Source: Thalassotalea sp. LPB0316 (GTDB taxonomy: Bacteria > Pseudomonadota > Gammaproteobacteria > Enterobacterales > Alteromonadaceae). From it: a stretch of DNA of 64,000 nt. The translations under genes were made by a program, and so were the position numbers. The first letter of the stretch is position 1; the number at the start of each line of letters is the position of its first letter. The notes under the pieces were generated by a model. It worked only from the letters and a program-made list of their open reading frames with translations. It was not told the origin of the DNA and did no database searches. Location of the stretch: the NCBI RefSeq assembly GCF_014898095.1, contig NZ_CP062946.1, forward strand, positions 558,001 to 622,000. The letters are read 5' to 3'. Positions 17,042 through 26,030 of this stretch are shown here, one piece after another.

Positions 17042-17584
17042 ATGACACAAACAACAGAGCAAAACATTCAAAAAACCGTGAAAAAACTCGTCTTAGTCGT
17101 GTTTGCCATGTTCGGTTTCGGTTTTGCTTTAGTGCCTTTGTATGACGTGTTTTGTGAAGTGACCGGATTAAACGGAAAGACCAGCAATGAGGCGGCAACG
17201 GCACTCGTCGATGGCGTTGATACTTCTCGCACCGTAAAAGTGCAGTTTATCAGTCGCACCGCGCAAGGTATCCCGTGGCAATTTAAGCCCATGACCAATG
17301 AAATTTCCGTTCATCCAGGCGAAATGAAATTAGTAAAATTTTACGCAAAAAATGAATCTGTTCGCGACATTATCGGCCAAGCAGTGCCGTCTGTGTCGCC
17401 AGGTATAGCAGCAGTTTATTTCCAAAAAATAGAATGCTTTTGTTTTAATCATCAGCCGTTAAAAGCACAAGAAGAAGTCGAAATGGCACTGCAGTTCTAC
17501 GTTGATCCTGAGCTGCCTGATGACGTAAGCGAGCTAACGTTGTCGTATACCCTCTACGACATCACCGCGAAAGCAGATTCATAA
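17042..17584 (+). CDS. ctaG: Cytochrome c oxidase assembly protein Cox11/CtaG
   Basis: A 180-residue CuB-insertion chaperone. There is one N-terminal membrane helix (about 14-34, LVLVVFAMFGFGFALVPLY). The periplasmic immunoglobulin-like domain carries the copper-binding ECFCFNHQPL (CFCF motif) at about 130. The family pattern VPLYDVFCEVTGLNGK is also present. ATG follows AAGGAGCATGTT. It lies between coxA and coxC, the standard position in proteobacterial cox operons. Confidence 0.96.
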   Translation: MTQTTEQNIQKTVKKLVLVVFAMFGFGFALVPLYDVFCEVTGLNGKTSNEAATALVDGVDTSRTVKVQFISRTAQGIPWQFKPMTNEISVHPGEMKLVKFYAKNESVRDIIGQAVPSVSPGIAAVYFQKIECFCFNHQPLKAQEEVEMALQFYVDPELPDDVSELTLSYTLYDITAKADS

Positions 17585-17608
17585 CCGATGCGTTAAAGGA
17601 GAATAGCA

Positions 17609-18493
17609 ATGAGTTCAAAAGAATATGAAAGCTATTACGTGCCGGCACAGAGCCACTGGCCGATAATCGGTGCTGTAGCACTATTTTTAATAGCCATTGG
17701 CGCAGGAAAATATGTTTCTGTGCTTAAAACGGGCGAAGCAAGCTGGGGTGGTTACGTATTACTTGCCGGTATCGCCATGGTTATTTACATGGTCTGGGGT
17801 TGGTTTAGTAATGTGATCAGCGAATCGATGTCGGGCAAGTATTCACATCAAATGGACAATTCATTCAAACAAGGGATGAGTTGGTTTATTTTTTCAGAAG
17901 TGATGTTCTTTGCGGCATTTTTTGGCGCGTTATTTTACGCCCGCATGTTTTCAGTGCCTTGGTTAGGCGGTGAGCCCAATAATGAAATGACCTGGCAAGT
18001 ACTCTGGCCTGAGTTTCAAGCGACGTGGCCACTGATAAAAACACCTGATGGCACTACCACAACAGCAATGGGCTGGTATGGCTTGCCATTAATTAACACC
18101 ATTTTACTATTAACCTCATCGGTTACCGCCCATTTTGCCCATGTCGCGTTAGAGCAAAACAAGCGTTCACAGTTAAAAATGTGGATGTGGGCAACCGTTA
18201 TTCTAGGTGTTGTGTTCTTATTCCTACAAGTCATGGAATATCAACACGCCTATTCTGACGAAATGAAGCTCTATTTAGACAGCGGTATTTACGGTAATAC
18301 TTTCTTTATGTTAACAGGCTTTCACGGGATGCACGTAACCTTAGGTACGATTATGCTCATTGTCATGATGGTGCGTATTTACAAAGGTCACTTTACCCCT
18401 GAAAACCATTTTGCCTTTAAAGCCGCGAGCTGGTACTGGCACTTTGTTGACGTAGTCTGGGTATTTTTATTCGTTTTTGTTTACGTAATTTAA
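17609..18493 (+). CDS. coxC: Cytochrome c oxidase subunit III
   Basis: A 294-residue subunit III with seven predicted membrane helices. Characteristic stretches are YYVPAQSHWPIIG at the N-terminus, FIFSEVMFFAAFFGALFY, GWYGLPLINTILLLTSSVTAH, TGFHGMHVTLGTIML and WYWHFVDVVWVFLFVFVY at the C-terminus. ATG follows AAAGGAGAATAGC. It ends the first half of the cox cluster and is followed by a strong terminator. Subunit III stabilises the oxidase and guides oxygen and protons. Confidence 0.97.
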   Translation: MSSKEYESYYVPAQSHWPIIGAVALFLIAIGAGKYVSVLKTGEASWGGYVLLAGIAMVIYMVWGWFSNVISESMSGKYSHQMDNSFKQGMSWFIFSEVMFFAAFFGALFYARMFSVPWLGGEPNNEMTWQVLWPEFQATWPLIKTPDGTTTTAMGWYGLPLINTILLLTSSVTAHFAHVALEQNKRSQLKMWMWATVILGVVFLFLQVMEYQHAYSDEMKLYLDSGIYGNTFFMLTGFHGMHVTLGTIMLIVMMVRIYKGHFTPENHFAFKAASWYWHFVDVVWVFLFVFVYVI

Positions 18494-18500
18494 GGTAAAT

Positions 18501-18539
18501 AAAAAAGGTGACGAGGGTAAGTCTCGTCACCTTTTTTTG
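18501..18539 (+). terminator. Bidirectional terminator after coxC
   Basis: AAAAAGGTGACGAG and CTCGTCACCTTTTT form a long GC-containing stem around a short loop, with A-run before and T-run after. It lies between coxC and the convergent DUF2909 gene and can stop transcription from both sides. Confidence 0.9.
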
Positions 18540-18550
18540 TCGTTAAATTT

Positions 18551-18766
18551 TTAAAATGGACGAGGGTTTGGCGTAATAACACCCGTCGCAATTAACACTA
18601 AAAGTAAAATAACAATAGCGGCGGAAGTCGCCACTCGTCGGCCAATAAATTTAGACATTGATGGCTGATTTGGATCATTTCGATTCATAATCAACAGCGC
18701 TCTAAACAGGTTATAAGCCATAAAAAATAGAGCAGCTACAAGTAGTATTTTAAAGAGTAACAGCAT
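18551..18766 (-). CDS. DUF2909-type twin-transmembrane protein
   Basis: A 71-residue protein with two hydrophobic helices (about 3-24 and 47-66) joined by a basic loop (MNRNDPNQPSMSKFIGRRVATS). It matches the small DUF2909 membrane proteins found next to cytochrome oxidase assembly genes in many gammaproteobacteria. It is convergent with coxC and divergent from the SURF1 gene, 53 bp away. The location suggests a link to oxidase assembly, but the function is unknown. Confidence 0.85.
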   Translation of the reverse strand: MLLLFKILLVAALFFMAYNLFRALLIMNRNDPNQPSMSKFIGRRVATSAAIVILLLVLIATGVITPNPRPF

Positions 18767-18819
18767 GCGTTTTTTTCCACCTTTTTTGTTGTATCTCGCA
18801 CGAGTTGCGGTTGTTTAGT

Positions 18820-19545
18820 ATGGGAAAATTTTCCTATCAACACCTGGTGTTAACACTGTTTACCTTGCTAGTTTTTTCAGCATTAATCAAGTTGGGTTTG
18901 TGGCAACTCAACCGCGCACACGAAAAAGAGGCGCGTATCGAACAAATGGCTATTTGGCAACAACAAGGCGGTATTTCACTCGCTAGCGCCCTACAGGTTT
19001 TCAGTAAAACCCCTGAGATAGCCAACGATTTGTTAGTCAACGAGCGAGGGAGCTTTACTGACGACCCAATATTTTTACTCGACAATCAAGTCAGCAATGG
19101 CCAATTTGGCTACCGAGCACTGCAGGTTTTTGAGGTTGATCAGCAACATATTTTAGTTAACTTAGGCTGGCTTGCAGGTGATCGCAGCCGCCAAGTGATG
19201 CCAAGTGTCCAAGCCATAAGTGGCGAATATTCGCTCAGTGGCGCATTGCGCATAGTTGAGCCGGGTATAACGCTTAAGTCACTAGAATTAAAAGAGAATA
19301 ATGGCACTGTTTTGATTCAACAAATCGAGTTGGAAAAAATTTCTCGTTTAATTAATAAACAGCTATTGCCCTTTGTCTTTTACTTAGATAAAAATGAAGA
19401 CATAGGATATGAAAAAAATTGGCAACCTATCGTTATGCCACCAGAAAAACATCGCGGTTATGCGTTTCAGTGGTTTTCGTTAGCGATTGCATGGTTAGCC
19501 CTGATGGGTTTTGCCGCCAGAAAATATAAAAACAACAAGGCGTAG
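18820..19545 (+). CDS. SURF1 family protein
   Basis: A protein of about 241 residues of the SURF1 (Shy1) family, which helps heme A insertion into oxidase subunit I. It has two membrane helices, at about 10-28 and near the C-terminus (FQWFSLAIAWLALMGF). Between them lies the periplasmic domain with LGLWQLNRAHEKEAR, GYRALQVFEV, ILVNLGWLAGDR and the terminal RGYAFQWFSLA typical of the family. ATG at 18820 is chosen; an in-frame TTG at 18805 would add five residues. It is followed four bases later by the small SCO-like gene. Confidence 0.92.
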   Translation: MGKFSYQHLVLTLFTLLVFSALIKLGLWQLNRAHEKEARIEQMAIWQQQGGISLASALQVFSKTPEIANDLLVNERGSFTDDPIFLLDNQVSNGQFGYRALQVFEVDQQHILVNLGWLAGDRSRQVMPSVQAISGEYSLSGALRIVEPGITLKSLELKENNGTVLIQQIELEKISRLINKQLLPFVFYLDKNEDIGYEKNWQPIVMPPEKHRGYAFQWFSLAIAWLALMGFAARKYKNNKA

Positions 19546-19549
19546 CAGT

Positions 19550-20113
19550 ATGAATAATCCTGAAACTAAAAAAAATCGACGTAGTTTTATTCTTTTATTA
19601 TTTGCGTTTATCTTACCGATTGTTTTAGCCAAACTCGCGCTTGAGCAACAGTGGTTTAATTACGGTGTCACCAATCAGGGTCAACTCGTTGAAGGCGAGC
19701 TCACCCTTGAAAATACCGGTATTAACCTGCCGAGTGTCGCAGAAAAACAATGGTTAATGCTCTATGTTATGCCGGATAACTGCCAAGACAAATGCGATCA
19801 AGTACTCAGCGGCGTTAATAATACCTATATCGCGCTTGGCAAAGAAATGCCACGTGTCACGCCTGTTGGTCTATTCCAGCAAGTGATCACGCCAAATTCG
19901 CTCACCAATATCCGCCAACAAGATTGGCAATTTATCAAACTCGCCGATACCACCAAGCAGCGATTACAACAAAACCATATCTATATTGTTGATCCGTTGG
20001 GCAATATTGTTGTGAGCCACGTTATCCCAGAAAATTCAGATGCCATTCCAGCATTTGGTAAAGCCGTTGTCGCAGATTTTAAAAAATTATTGAAGTATTC
20101 AAGGATTGGTTAA
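19550..20113 (+). CDS. SCO-like membrane-anchored protein in the oxidase assembly cluster
   Basis: A 187-residue protein with one N-terminal membrane helix (about 13-31, ILLLFAFILPIVLAKLAL) and a periplasmic thioredoxin-like domain. WLMLYVMPDNCQDKCDQVL carries a CxxxC pair in the place where SCO proteins hold copper, and the end has YIVDPLGNIV. The frame opens 39 bases earlier, within surf1, but ATG at 19550 gives a normal membrane anchor and a 4-bp gap. ctaA follows almost at once. It is probably a copper or redox helper for the oxidase, inferred from fold and context. Confidence 0.8.
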   Translation: MNNPETKKNRRSFILLLFAFILPIVLAKLALEQQWFNYGVTNQGQLVEGELTLENTGINLPSVAEKQWLMLYVMPDNCQDKCDQVLSGVNNTYIALGKEMPRVTPVGLFQQVITPNSLTNIRQQDWQFIKLADTTKQRLQQNHIYIVDPLGNIVVSHVIPENSDAIPAFGKAVVADFKKLLKYSRIG

Positions 20114-20114
20114 G

Positions 20115-21107
20115 ATGAAAAGTTTACGTACCCTAGTTTTAATTTCGATTATCTTAGCCATTGTCGTTGTTACCCTTGGAGCCTATACTCGCCTGACACA
20201 TGCGGGATTAGGTTGTCCTGATTGGCCGGGTTGTTATGGCCAAATTGATGTACCACGCACTGCCGAACAAATAGCCAAAGCAGAGCAGGCGTTTCCCGAG
20301 CGCCCAGTCGAAGTACAAAAGGCTTGGAATGAAATGATCCACCGCTATTTTGCCGGCGCATTAGGCTTATTTGTTTTAGCTATCGCTGTTCTTTCATATC
20401 GCAAAAGGCATTTGGGCACACCGCTGTTTTTACCCATGTCTATCTTGGCCTTAGTCATTTTTCAAGCCGCACTCGGGATGTGGACCGTCACCATGAAACT
20501 CATGCCGATTGTTGTCATGGGGCATTTATTAGGTGGCTTTACCACCTTGTGTTTATTGTTTTTACTGTACTTAAGGCTGTCGAATTATCGCATTCCAGAA
20601 GGTGATTTTGCCGTAAAAAAATACGCGAAATTTGCCGGTATTGGCGTCATTATTTTAACCTTGCAAATCGCCCTTGGTGGTTGGACATCATCAAATTATG
20701 CTGCCTTGGTGTGCACTGAGCTACCGATTTGCCAACAGCCTTGGGTAGAAAATTTAACCTTTGAAAACTCATTCGACCCCATTCCACCTAAGCGCGATAC
20801 CTATGAATATGGCCACTTAGATCATTACGAACGGGTCACTATTCACGCTATGCATCGCATTGGCGCAATTATTACTGCCGTGTATTTATTGTGGTTAGCA
20901 CTAAAAATATTTACCCGATCACAAAGCCAACTAGTTAAGCAAACCACCGCGATACTCACCCTGGTTTTGTTCGTTCAAGTTGGCTTAGGCGTGAGTAATA
21001 TCGTGTTATCACTGCCGCTAGCGATTGCCGTTAGCCATAATATTATCGCCGCCTGCTTGATGATGGTGCTGATCAAGCTCACCTATACGCTAAAACGGAA
21101 AATTTAA
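20115..21107 (+). CDS. ctaA: Heme A synthase (COX15/CtaA)
   Basis: A 330-residue polytopic membrane enzyme that converts heme O to heme A. Markers are GAYTRLTHAGLGCPDWPGCYG at about 22-42 (the AGLGCPDWPGC motif), EMIHRYFAGALGLFVLAI with a heme His, GHLLGGFTTLCLL, and VTIHAMHRIGAIITAVYL with the second-half heme His residues, then SHNIIAACLMM. A TTG nine bases upstream overlaps the previous gene; ATG at 20115 is preferred. It lies one base after the SCO-like gene and nine before ctaB, so the assembly genes form one operon. Confidence 0.96.
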   Translation: MKSLRTLVLISIILAIVVVTLGAYTRLTHAGLGCPDWPGCYGQIDVPRTAEQIAKAEQAFPERPVEVQKAWNEMIHRYFAGALGLFVLAIAVLSYRKRHLGTPLFLPMSILALVIFQAALGMWTVTMKLMPIVVMGHLLGGFTTLCLLFLLYLRLSNYRIPEGDFAVKKYAKFAGIGVIILTLQIALGGWTSSNYAALVCTELPICQQPWVENLTFENSFDPIPPKRDTYEYGHLDHYERVTIHAMHRIGAIITAVYLLWLALKIFTRSQSQLVKQTTAILTLVLFVQVGLGVSNIVLSLPLAIAVSHNIIAACLMMVLIKLTYTLKRKI

Positions 21108-21116
21108 GGAGCATTC

Positions 21117-22031
21117 ATGCCAAAATCTACCAGTATTCATATGCCGTTAAGTGTTACAGCTAAAGCCACGTGGCGAGATTACTATGAATTAACTAAACCG
21201 CGTGTTGTCGCGCTTTTAGTGCTTACCGCGCTGGTTGGCATGTGCCTATCAACACCGGGCGTTATCCCGTGGCAAGTGCTTATTCCTGCGATGTTGGGTA
21301 TTGGTTTGTTATCATCTGCGGCCGCCGCTATTAACCATATTGTCGATGAGCGCATTGACGCCATTATGGCGCGCACTCACAAACGCCCCTTACCTGAAGG
21401 AAAAATTAGCCAAGCCAATGCTATTGCTTTTGCCAGTGGCATCGCTATCTTAGGCTTTGCGATGTTGTACGCCTTAGTTAACCCGTTAACCGCTTGGTTA
21501 ACGCTATCTGGCTTAGTTGGCTACGGTTTTATTTACACCATGTACTTAAAACGGGCAACGCCACAAAACATTACGATTGGTGGTTTAGCGGGTGCTATTC
21601 CTCCCCTCTTAGGTTGGACGGCAATGACCAATGAAATTCACCCTAATGCCTTGTTATTAGTGTTATTAATTTTCACTTGGACGCCACCACACTTTTGGGC
21701 ACTGGCGATCCATCGCAAAGACGATTACGCCAAAGTGAACATTCCCATGCTCCCTGTCACTCATGGCGTTACTTTCACCAAAACCCAAATATTACTTTAT
21801 ACCGTCTTACTCTTTGTCGTCGGGTTAATGCCTTATTTGGTGGGCATGAGTAACTGGTTGTATTTAATCGGCTCGATTGTGCTGAATTTGATTTTCTTTG
21901 CGTACGCTTGGAAGTTAAAATTCAACGCCGATGAAAACACAGCAATGGATACTTTCAAATTTTCTATTATCCATTTAATGCTGCTCTTTATCGTGTTACT
22001 TGTTGATCATTATTTATTACCGGTGAGTTAA
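21117..22031 (+). CDS. ctaB: Protoheme IX farnesyltransferase (heme O synthase)
   Basis: A 304-residue UbiA-type prenyltransferase that adds a farnesyl group to heme B. The two aspartate-rich motifs are [20 protein letters not shown] (about 78-97) and the conserved [16 protein letters not shown] (about 200-215). [16 protein letters not shown] marks the first helix, and nine hydrophobic helices are seen. ATG at 21117 follows AAGGAG. It supplies heme O to the neighbouring CtaA and thus heme A to the aa3 oxidase. Also called cyoE. Confidence 0.97.
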   Translation: MPKSTSIHMPLSVTAKATWRDYYELTKPRVVALLVLTALVGMCLSTPGVIPWQVLIPAMLGIGLLSSAAAAINHIVDERIDAIMARTHKRPLPEGKISQANAIAFASGIAILGFAMLYALVNPLTAWLTLSGLVGYGFIYTMYLKRATPQNITIGGLAGAIPPLLGWTAMTNEIHPNALLLVLLIFTWTPPHFWALAIHRKDDYAKVNIPMLPVTHGVTFTKTQILLYTVLLFVVGLMPYLVGMSNWLYLIGSIVLNLIFFAYAWKLKFNADENTAMDTFKFSIIHLMLLFIVLLVDHYLLPVS

Positions 22032-22048
22032 TTCGAGGATATTACGCT

Positions 22049-22675
22049 ATGAACAAAGTGGTATTGCCGCTGATTATTGCTGTTATTGCGGCGTGCGCAG
22101 GCGTTTTTCTGTATCAAAAAACCATGCTTGCTCAACCTGAGCACAGCTTGTATTACGAAAACCCTCGCGAAGTCAAAGCGTTTGAATTTACCGATCACAA
22201 TGGCCAAGCATTTACTAACAGCCAATTAGAAAATCACTGGACGTGGGTATTCTTCGGCTATACCTCGTGCCCAGATATATGTCCGACAACCTTGCAAGAG
22301 CTCAACTTTGTTTACGACGATTTAAAGGCCGTAGCAAATAACACGCAAGTATTAATGGTCAGTGTTGATCCAAATCGCGATACCCAAGCGCGTCTATCGC
22401 AATATATTCCCTACTTTAACGATGAATTTTTTGGCTTAACGGCCGGCCATGACGTGTTATTCCCATTCTCGAGAAATTTGGGCTTAATGTACTCAGTCCA
22501 TGACGATACCACGGAGCAGAATTACTTGGTTGATCACAGTGCCTCAGTAGTTCTGATCAATCCGGCAGGTAAGATAGCGGCGATTTTTAAACCCGATCAC
22601 GAATTAGGTAAACTCCCGATTGTTAAAGGGGATGACCTGCTAGCTGACTTTAGTAAAATCGTTCGCCTACATTAA
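22049..22675 (+). CDS. SCO1/SenC/PrrC family copper chaperone
   Basis: A 208-residue SCO protein with an N-terminal membrane anchor (about 5-23) and a thioredoxin fold carrying the copper-binding CPDIC (FFGYTSCPDICPTTLQEL) at about 75 plus the conserved His of LVDHSASVVLINPAG. It delivers copper to, or reduces, the CuA site of subunit II. It is the last gene of the assembly operon, ends 7 bp before a REP-like palindrome, and is complete. Confidence 0.95.
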   Translation: MNKVVLPLIIAVIAACAGVFLYQKTMLAQPEHSLYYENPREVKAFEFTDHNGQAFTNSQLENHWTWVFFGYTSCPDICPTTLQELNFVYDDLKAVANNTQVLMVSVDPNRDTQARLSQYIPYFNDEFFGLTAGHDVLFPFSRNLGLMYSVHDDTTEQNYLVDHSASVVLINPAGKIAAIFKPDHELGKLPIVKGDDLLADFSKIVRLH

Positions 22676-22682
22676 AAACTAC

Positions 22683-22712
22683 TGGGGTCAGAGTCATTTT
22701 ACTCTGACCCCA
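22683..22712. repeat. REP-like palindrome / bidirectional terminator, copy 1
   Basis: TGGGGTCAGAGT and ACTCTGACCCCA form a perfect 12-bp inverted repeat around six bases. It is placed between the convergent SCO and polysaccharide deacetylase genes. The same core occurs at 25177. Confidence 0.85.
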
Positions 22713-22721
22713 AATTGGCTG

Positions 22722-23804
22722 CTACAGTGGGAACCATTGGCCGTCTTGTTGTAAAACAAACCAAGGTTTTGAATACCAATAATAACGGCTTGGCATACTT
22801 ATGCTAGGTGCTGTGCAGTTACAACGCTGACGCCCAGGCTTTAAATCTTGAGTAAAGCTCACTTTAAACGTTGTCTCATCCAGCCAAGTAACCTCTTGTT
22901 TACCTAAACCTGAAACATAACAAGCTAAAAGCTTAGGATGAAAGTCAAGATTATTAACTTGCATCACCAACTCTTTGACTGAGCCATAACTAACCACTGT
23001 GCTTTTACTGGTGGCAAGCGGTGTTAGGTCAAAGGCTAAAGTATTGAGTTTATCCGATAAATTAGCAATTTTGTCGTAAGGTTGTGACACGGGAAAACGC
23101 GGTACAATCGTTAAATCAGTAAAGTCGCCTACCGCACCAGACTGTTGTGAAAAAGCAATAAAGTCATTGTCTTTTAACCACGCTTGCCACTCTGGCGTAT
23201 ACTCACCGTAAGGGTATGCAAACAATCGATAATCTTGCCCCGTTTCCTGAGCGATTTTAGCTTGGGCAGCAAGTATTTCATCGCCTTTTTGTTTGACCCA
23301 TTCAGCAATTGAGGTGCCAGTGGGAATACGCGCTAAAGAGTCGTGTGTTAAGCCATGATTAGCAATAGTTGCACCGCGCTTGGTCAATGCTTTTAATTCA
23401 GCCCAAGTGAGCGAGCTCGCGCTTTTTTGATCGACAACCTGTGGGTTGATAAAAATTGTGTAGGCAAAGCCATATTTTTCCAACTCAGGAATAGCATGCT
23501 CAAGTAGGTTGTTGTAACCATCATCAAAGGTAATGGCGACGTGATTAACAACATTTTGCCCTGCGGCAACTTTAGTCATCAAATCGGGTAATGAAACAAC
23601 TTGATACTGCTTTTCCTGTAGCAAAGCTAAATGTTTGGAAAATTGCTCCGGTGCAATACTGGTTATCTTAGGCGTTTGTGTACTGACATGGTGATACTGC
23701 AAAATAACCGCAGCTTGTGCTTGGTTGACCATCGTCGCGATCAAGCTAAAAAACATCAGCAAAAAAGCATAAAACGATTTATGAACTACCCCTAACCGTT
23801 GCAT
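22722..23804 (-). CDS. Polysaccharide deacetylase family protein
   Basis: A 360-residue exported carbohydrate esterase. A signal peptide (about 8-31) is followed by a NodB homology domain with VAITFDDGYNN (catalytic and metal Asp) at about 94 and IANHGLTHDSLARI (metal His pair) at about 147. The Arg of VPRFPVSQ is in the later motif. A C-terminal region of about 90 residues with two cysteines follows. Neighbouring families remove acetyl groups from cell-surface or exported glycans such as PNAG or chitin oligomers; the substrate is not known here. The gene is divergent from the MATE gene and convergent with SCO1. Confidence 0.9.
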   Translation of the reverse strand: MQRLGVVHKSFYAFLLMFFSLIATMVNQAQAAVILQYHHVSTQTPKITSIAPEQFSKHLALLQEKQYQVVSLPDLMTKVAAGQNVVNHVAITFDDGYNNLLEHAIPELEKYGFAYTIFINPQVVDQKSASSLTWAELKALTKRGATIANHGLTHDSLARIPTGTSIAEWVKQKGDEILAAQAKIAQETGQDYRLFAYPYGEYTPEWQAWLKDNDFIAFSQQSGAVGDFTDLTIVPRFPVSQPYDKIANLSDKLNTLAFDLTPLATSKSTVVSYGSVKELVMQVNNLDFHPKLLACYVSGLGKQEVTWLDETTFKVSFTQDLKPGRQRCNCTAPSISMPSRYYWYSKPWFVLQQDGQWFPL

Positions 23805-23861
23805 AATATTTACCTTACTTCTATTTATCTGTTGAGTATTTACGTGACACCAATTTCACAA

Positions 23862-25175
23862 ATGGTCCACAAGCCATTGTTTGCGCTCGCCTTCCCCATG
23901 ATCATTTCGAATATCACGGTGCCGTTACTCGGCTTAGTTGACACCGCAGTCATTGGTCACTTACCACACGCCTATTATTTAGGTGCCAGCGCCGTGGGCG
24001 CAATGATTATAACCTTTATTACTTGGTTATGTGGATTTTTGCGCATGTCTTCAACAGGATTATCCGCACAAACATTAGGTAAACAAGATGTAGCACAAAG
24101 CCTACAGGTTTTATTACGCGGTTTATTGGTTTCACTCACAATTGCCATCGTATTTATTTTGGCGCAATCACTGTATTTCGATATCGCTTTCTTTTTAGCC
24201 GGAGGCTCTGCCGAAATACAGCACTATGGCCGAGAATATGCCGAAATTAGGATTTGGGGCTTACCTGCTTCACTCGGCAGTTTAGTGATTTTGGGTTGGT
24301 TGCTGGGGCAACAACAAGCTCGGCCGGTAATGTGGCTGTTGATCATCACTAATCTATGTAATTTAGTCCTCGATCTCTTATTTGTTTTAGGCTTTAACTG
24401 GGGTTTACAGGGTGTTGCTTGTGCAACATTAATTGCCGAATACCTCGGCTTTATCACCGGATTAGCATATATCGCTCACTATATTCACCGTAAGGTTGCG
24501 ATAACAATAGATATTAGCGCAATGTTCTCGAGTATTTTTAAAGCGGATAAACTCAAGCAATATTTTGCCCTCAACCGCGACATTTTAATAAGAACACTAT
24601 GCCTTGAGGTGTGTTTTGTTTTTATTACTTTTCAAGGCGCTCGCTTAGGTGATGAGGTTGTTGCAAGTAATGCGATTTTAATGAACTTTGTCCTGCTGAT
24701 ATCTTTCGGCCTTGATGGTATCGCCAATGGCGCGGAAGCGATGGTCGGCAAAGCCCATGGCGCTAATGACAACCAACAACTCAAACGGGTTGTTGATACG
24801 TCTTTACTTTGGACCTTTATTTTCGCACTCGGTTATAGCCTGTTTTTCGCCTTTTTAGGCGAGCAATTTATCGCATTGATCAGTGATATAGAGTCAGTTA
24901 GGGCGTTGGCGAGTACTTACCTTCCTTGGATAGTCATACTGCCGATACTCGCCTGTTGGTGTTATTTATACGACGGAATTTATGTTGGTTTAATGCAAGC
25001 GGATGTGATGCGAAATAGTATGATTTTCTCAACCTTTGGCTGCTTTTTTCCTGCCTGGTACCTTTTACAATCGCTGGGTAATCACGCTATTTGGGGAGCT
25101 TTTTCAATCTTTATGATCGCTAGAGGGCTGTCTTTAGCTTGGCATTTTCACAATAAAAGCTTGAGTTCAGAGTAA
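23862..25175 (+). CDS. MATE family efflux transporter (DinF subfamily)
   Basis: A MATE transporter of about 437 residues with twelve predicted membrane helices. The DinF-type N-terminus FALAFPMIISNITVPLLGLVD is followed by TAVIGHLPHAYYLGASAVGA, then GWLLGQQQARPVMWLL and the second-half FGLDGIANGAEAMVGKA. The frame is open from 23799, overlapping the divergent gene. ATG at 23862 fits the family N-terminus, though no good ribosome binding site is visible; GTG at 23844 is an alternative. DinF in E. coli is LexA-controlled and next to lexA; no SOS box is seen here. Confidence 0.9.
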   Translation: MVHKPLFALAFPMIISNITVPLLGLVDTAVIGHLPHAYYLGASAVGAMIITFITWLCGFLRMSSTGLSAQTLGKQDVAQSLQVLLRGLLVSLTIAIVFILAQSLYFDIAFFLAGGSAEIQHYGREYAEIRIWGLPASLGSLVILGWLLGQQQARPVMWLLIITNLCNLVLDLLFVLGFNWGLQGVACATLIAEYLGFITGLAYIAHYIHRKVAITIDISAMFSSIFKADKLKQYFALNRDILIRTLCLEVCFVFITFQGARLGDEVVASNAILMNFVLLISFGLDGIANGAEAMVGKAHGANDNQQLKRVVDTSLLWTFIFALGYSLFFAFLGEQFIALISDIESVRALASTYLPWIVILPILACWCYLYDGIYVGLMQADVMRNSMIFSTFGCFFPAWYLLQSLGNHAIWGAFSIFMIARGLSLAWHFHNKSLSSE

Positions 25176-25176
25176 T

Positions 25177-25216
25177 AAAATAGGGGTCAGAGTCAATTGA
25201 CTCTGACCCCTATTTT
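25177..25216. repeat. REP-like perfect 40-bp palindrome / bidirectional terminator, copy 2
   Basis: AAAATAGGGGTCAGAGTCAA and its exact reverse complement meet with no loop at 25196/25197. It shares GGGGTCAGAGTCA with the copy at 22683. It sits between the convergent MATE and nfuA genes. Confidence 0.9.
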
Positions 25217-25229
25217 GTAACACAAGGGT

Positions 25230-25808
25230 TTAGTAGTATGAGTGCTCACCACGTTGGTGCTCAGTCATATCGCGAACGCCTTTAATTTCATCGCCCATCA
25301 ATTCGATTAACTGTTTTTCAATGCCGTCTTTCACCGTTACATCGATTTGGCTACAACCATTACAGCCACCACCAAATTGCAATACCGCGTAACCATCTTC
25401 GGTAATTTCCATTAACGTACATTCACCGCCGTGGCCAGCAAGTTGAGGGTTAACTTCTGCCTGAAGAAAGTAGTTTACTCGGTCGAATAATGGTGCATCA
25501 TCAGCTACTTTGCGCAGTTTCGCATTCGGTGCTTTTAATGTTAATTGCGAACCCATTTGATCTGTGGTGAAGTCAATTTCCGCGTCTTCTAAAAATGGTT
25601 TGCTATCGGCGTCAACAAATGCAGAAAAACCATCAAATTTAAGTTCTAAATCTTCAGGCTCAACCGCATCAACAGGGCAATAAGAGACGCCACATTCAGC
25701 GCTTGCAGTACCAGGATTAACAACAAATACACGAATATTGGTACCTTCAGCTTGTGAAGATAAAAGCTTTGCAAAGTGTGCTTGTGCCGCTTCAGAAATA
25801 GTGATCAT
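25230..25808 (-). CDS. nfuA: Fe/S biogenesis protein NfuA
   Basis: A 192-residue iron-sulfur carrier. An N-terminal degenerate A-type domain (about 1-95, starting [16 protein letters not shown]) is followed by a C-terminal Nfu domain with the cluster-binding CNGC in [18 protein letters not shown] at about 149-152. The length matches E. coli NfuA. It passes [4Fe-4S] clusters to target enzymes, especially under stress. It is preceded by a 220-bp gap shared with the divergent M14 peptidase gene. In E. coli nfuA is next to the bioH-comF (gntX) pair; here an M14 peptidase gene lies between. Confidence 0.96.
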   Translation of the reverse strand: MITISEAAQAHFAKLLSSQAEGTNIRVFVVNPGTASAECGVSYCPVDAVEPEDLELKFDGFSAFVDADSKPFLEDAEIDFTTDQMGSQLTLKAPNAKLRKVADDAPLFDRVNYFLQAEVNPQLAGHGGECTLMEITEDGYAVLQFGGGCNGCSQIDVTVKDGIEKQLIELMGDEIKGVRDMTEHQRGEHSYY

Positions 25809-26030
25809 AAAAACTCATCTCTCGTTTAAACTACCCGACAGTATTGCCCGAGCATAGTACCCGAGCAATTTACTCAGGTATAGTATTTTACTCTGCATTG
25901 CAGACAATAACTAGTGGTTGAAAATAACAAATACGAATAAATTAACCGACAACTTGAGTTAACAGCTCGCTAACTGGTTTAAAGCACAATTGTTTGGTAT
26001 CTTGGCTTACGCACATTTAGGAGAAATATC

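Noticed and set aside
23799..23861. Extended N-terminus of the MATE transporter
   Set aside because: The extra 21 residues overlap the divergent gene start and are not part of the DinF-type N-terminus.
23700..23870. LexA control of the DinF-like MATE gene
   Set aside because: No CTGT-N8-ACAG sequence was found before the gene.
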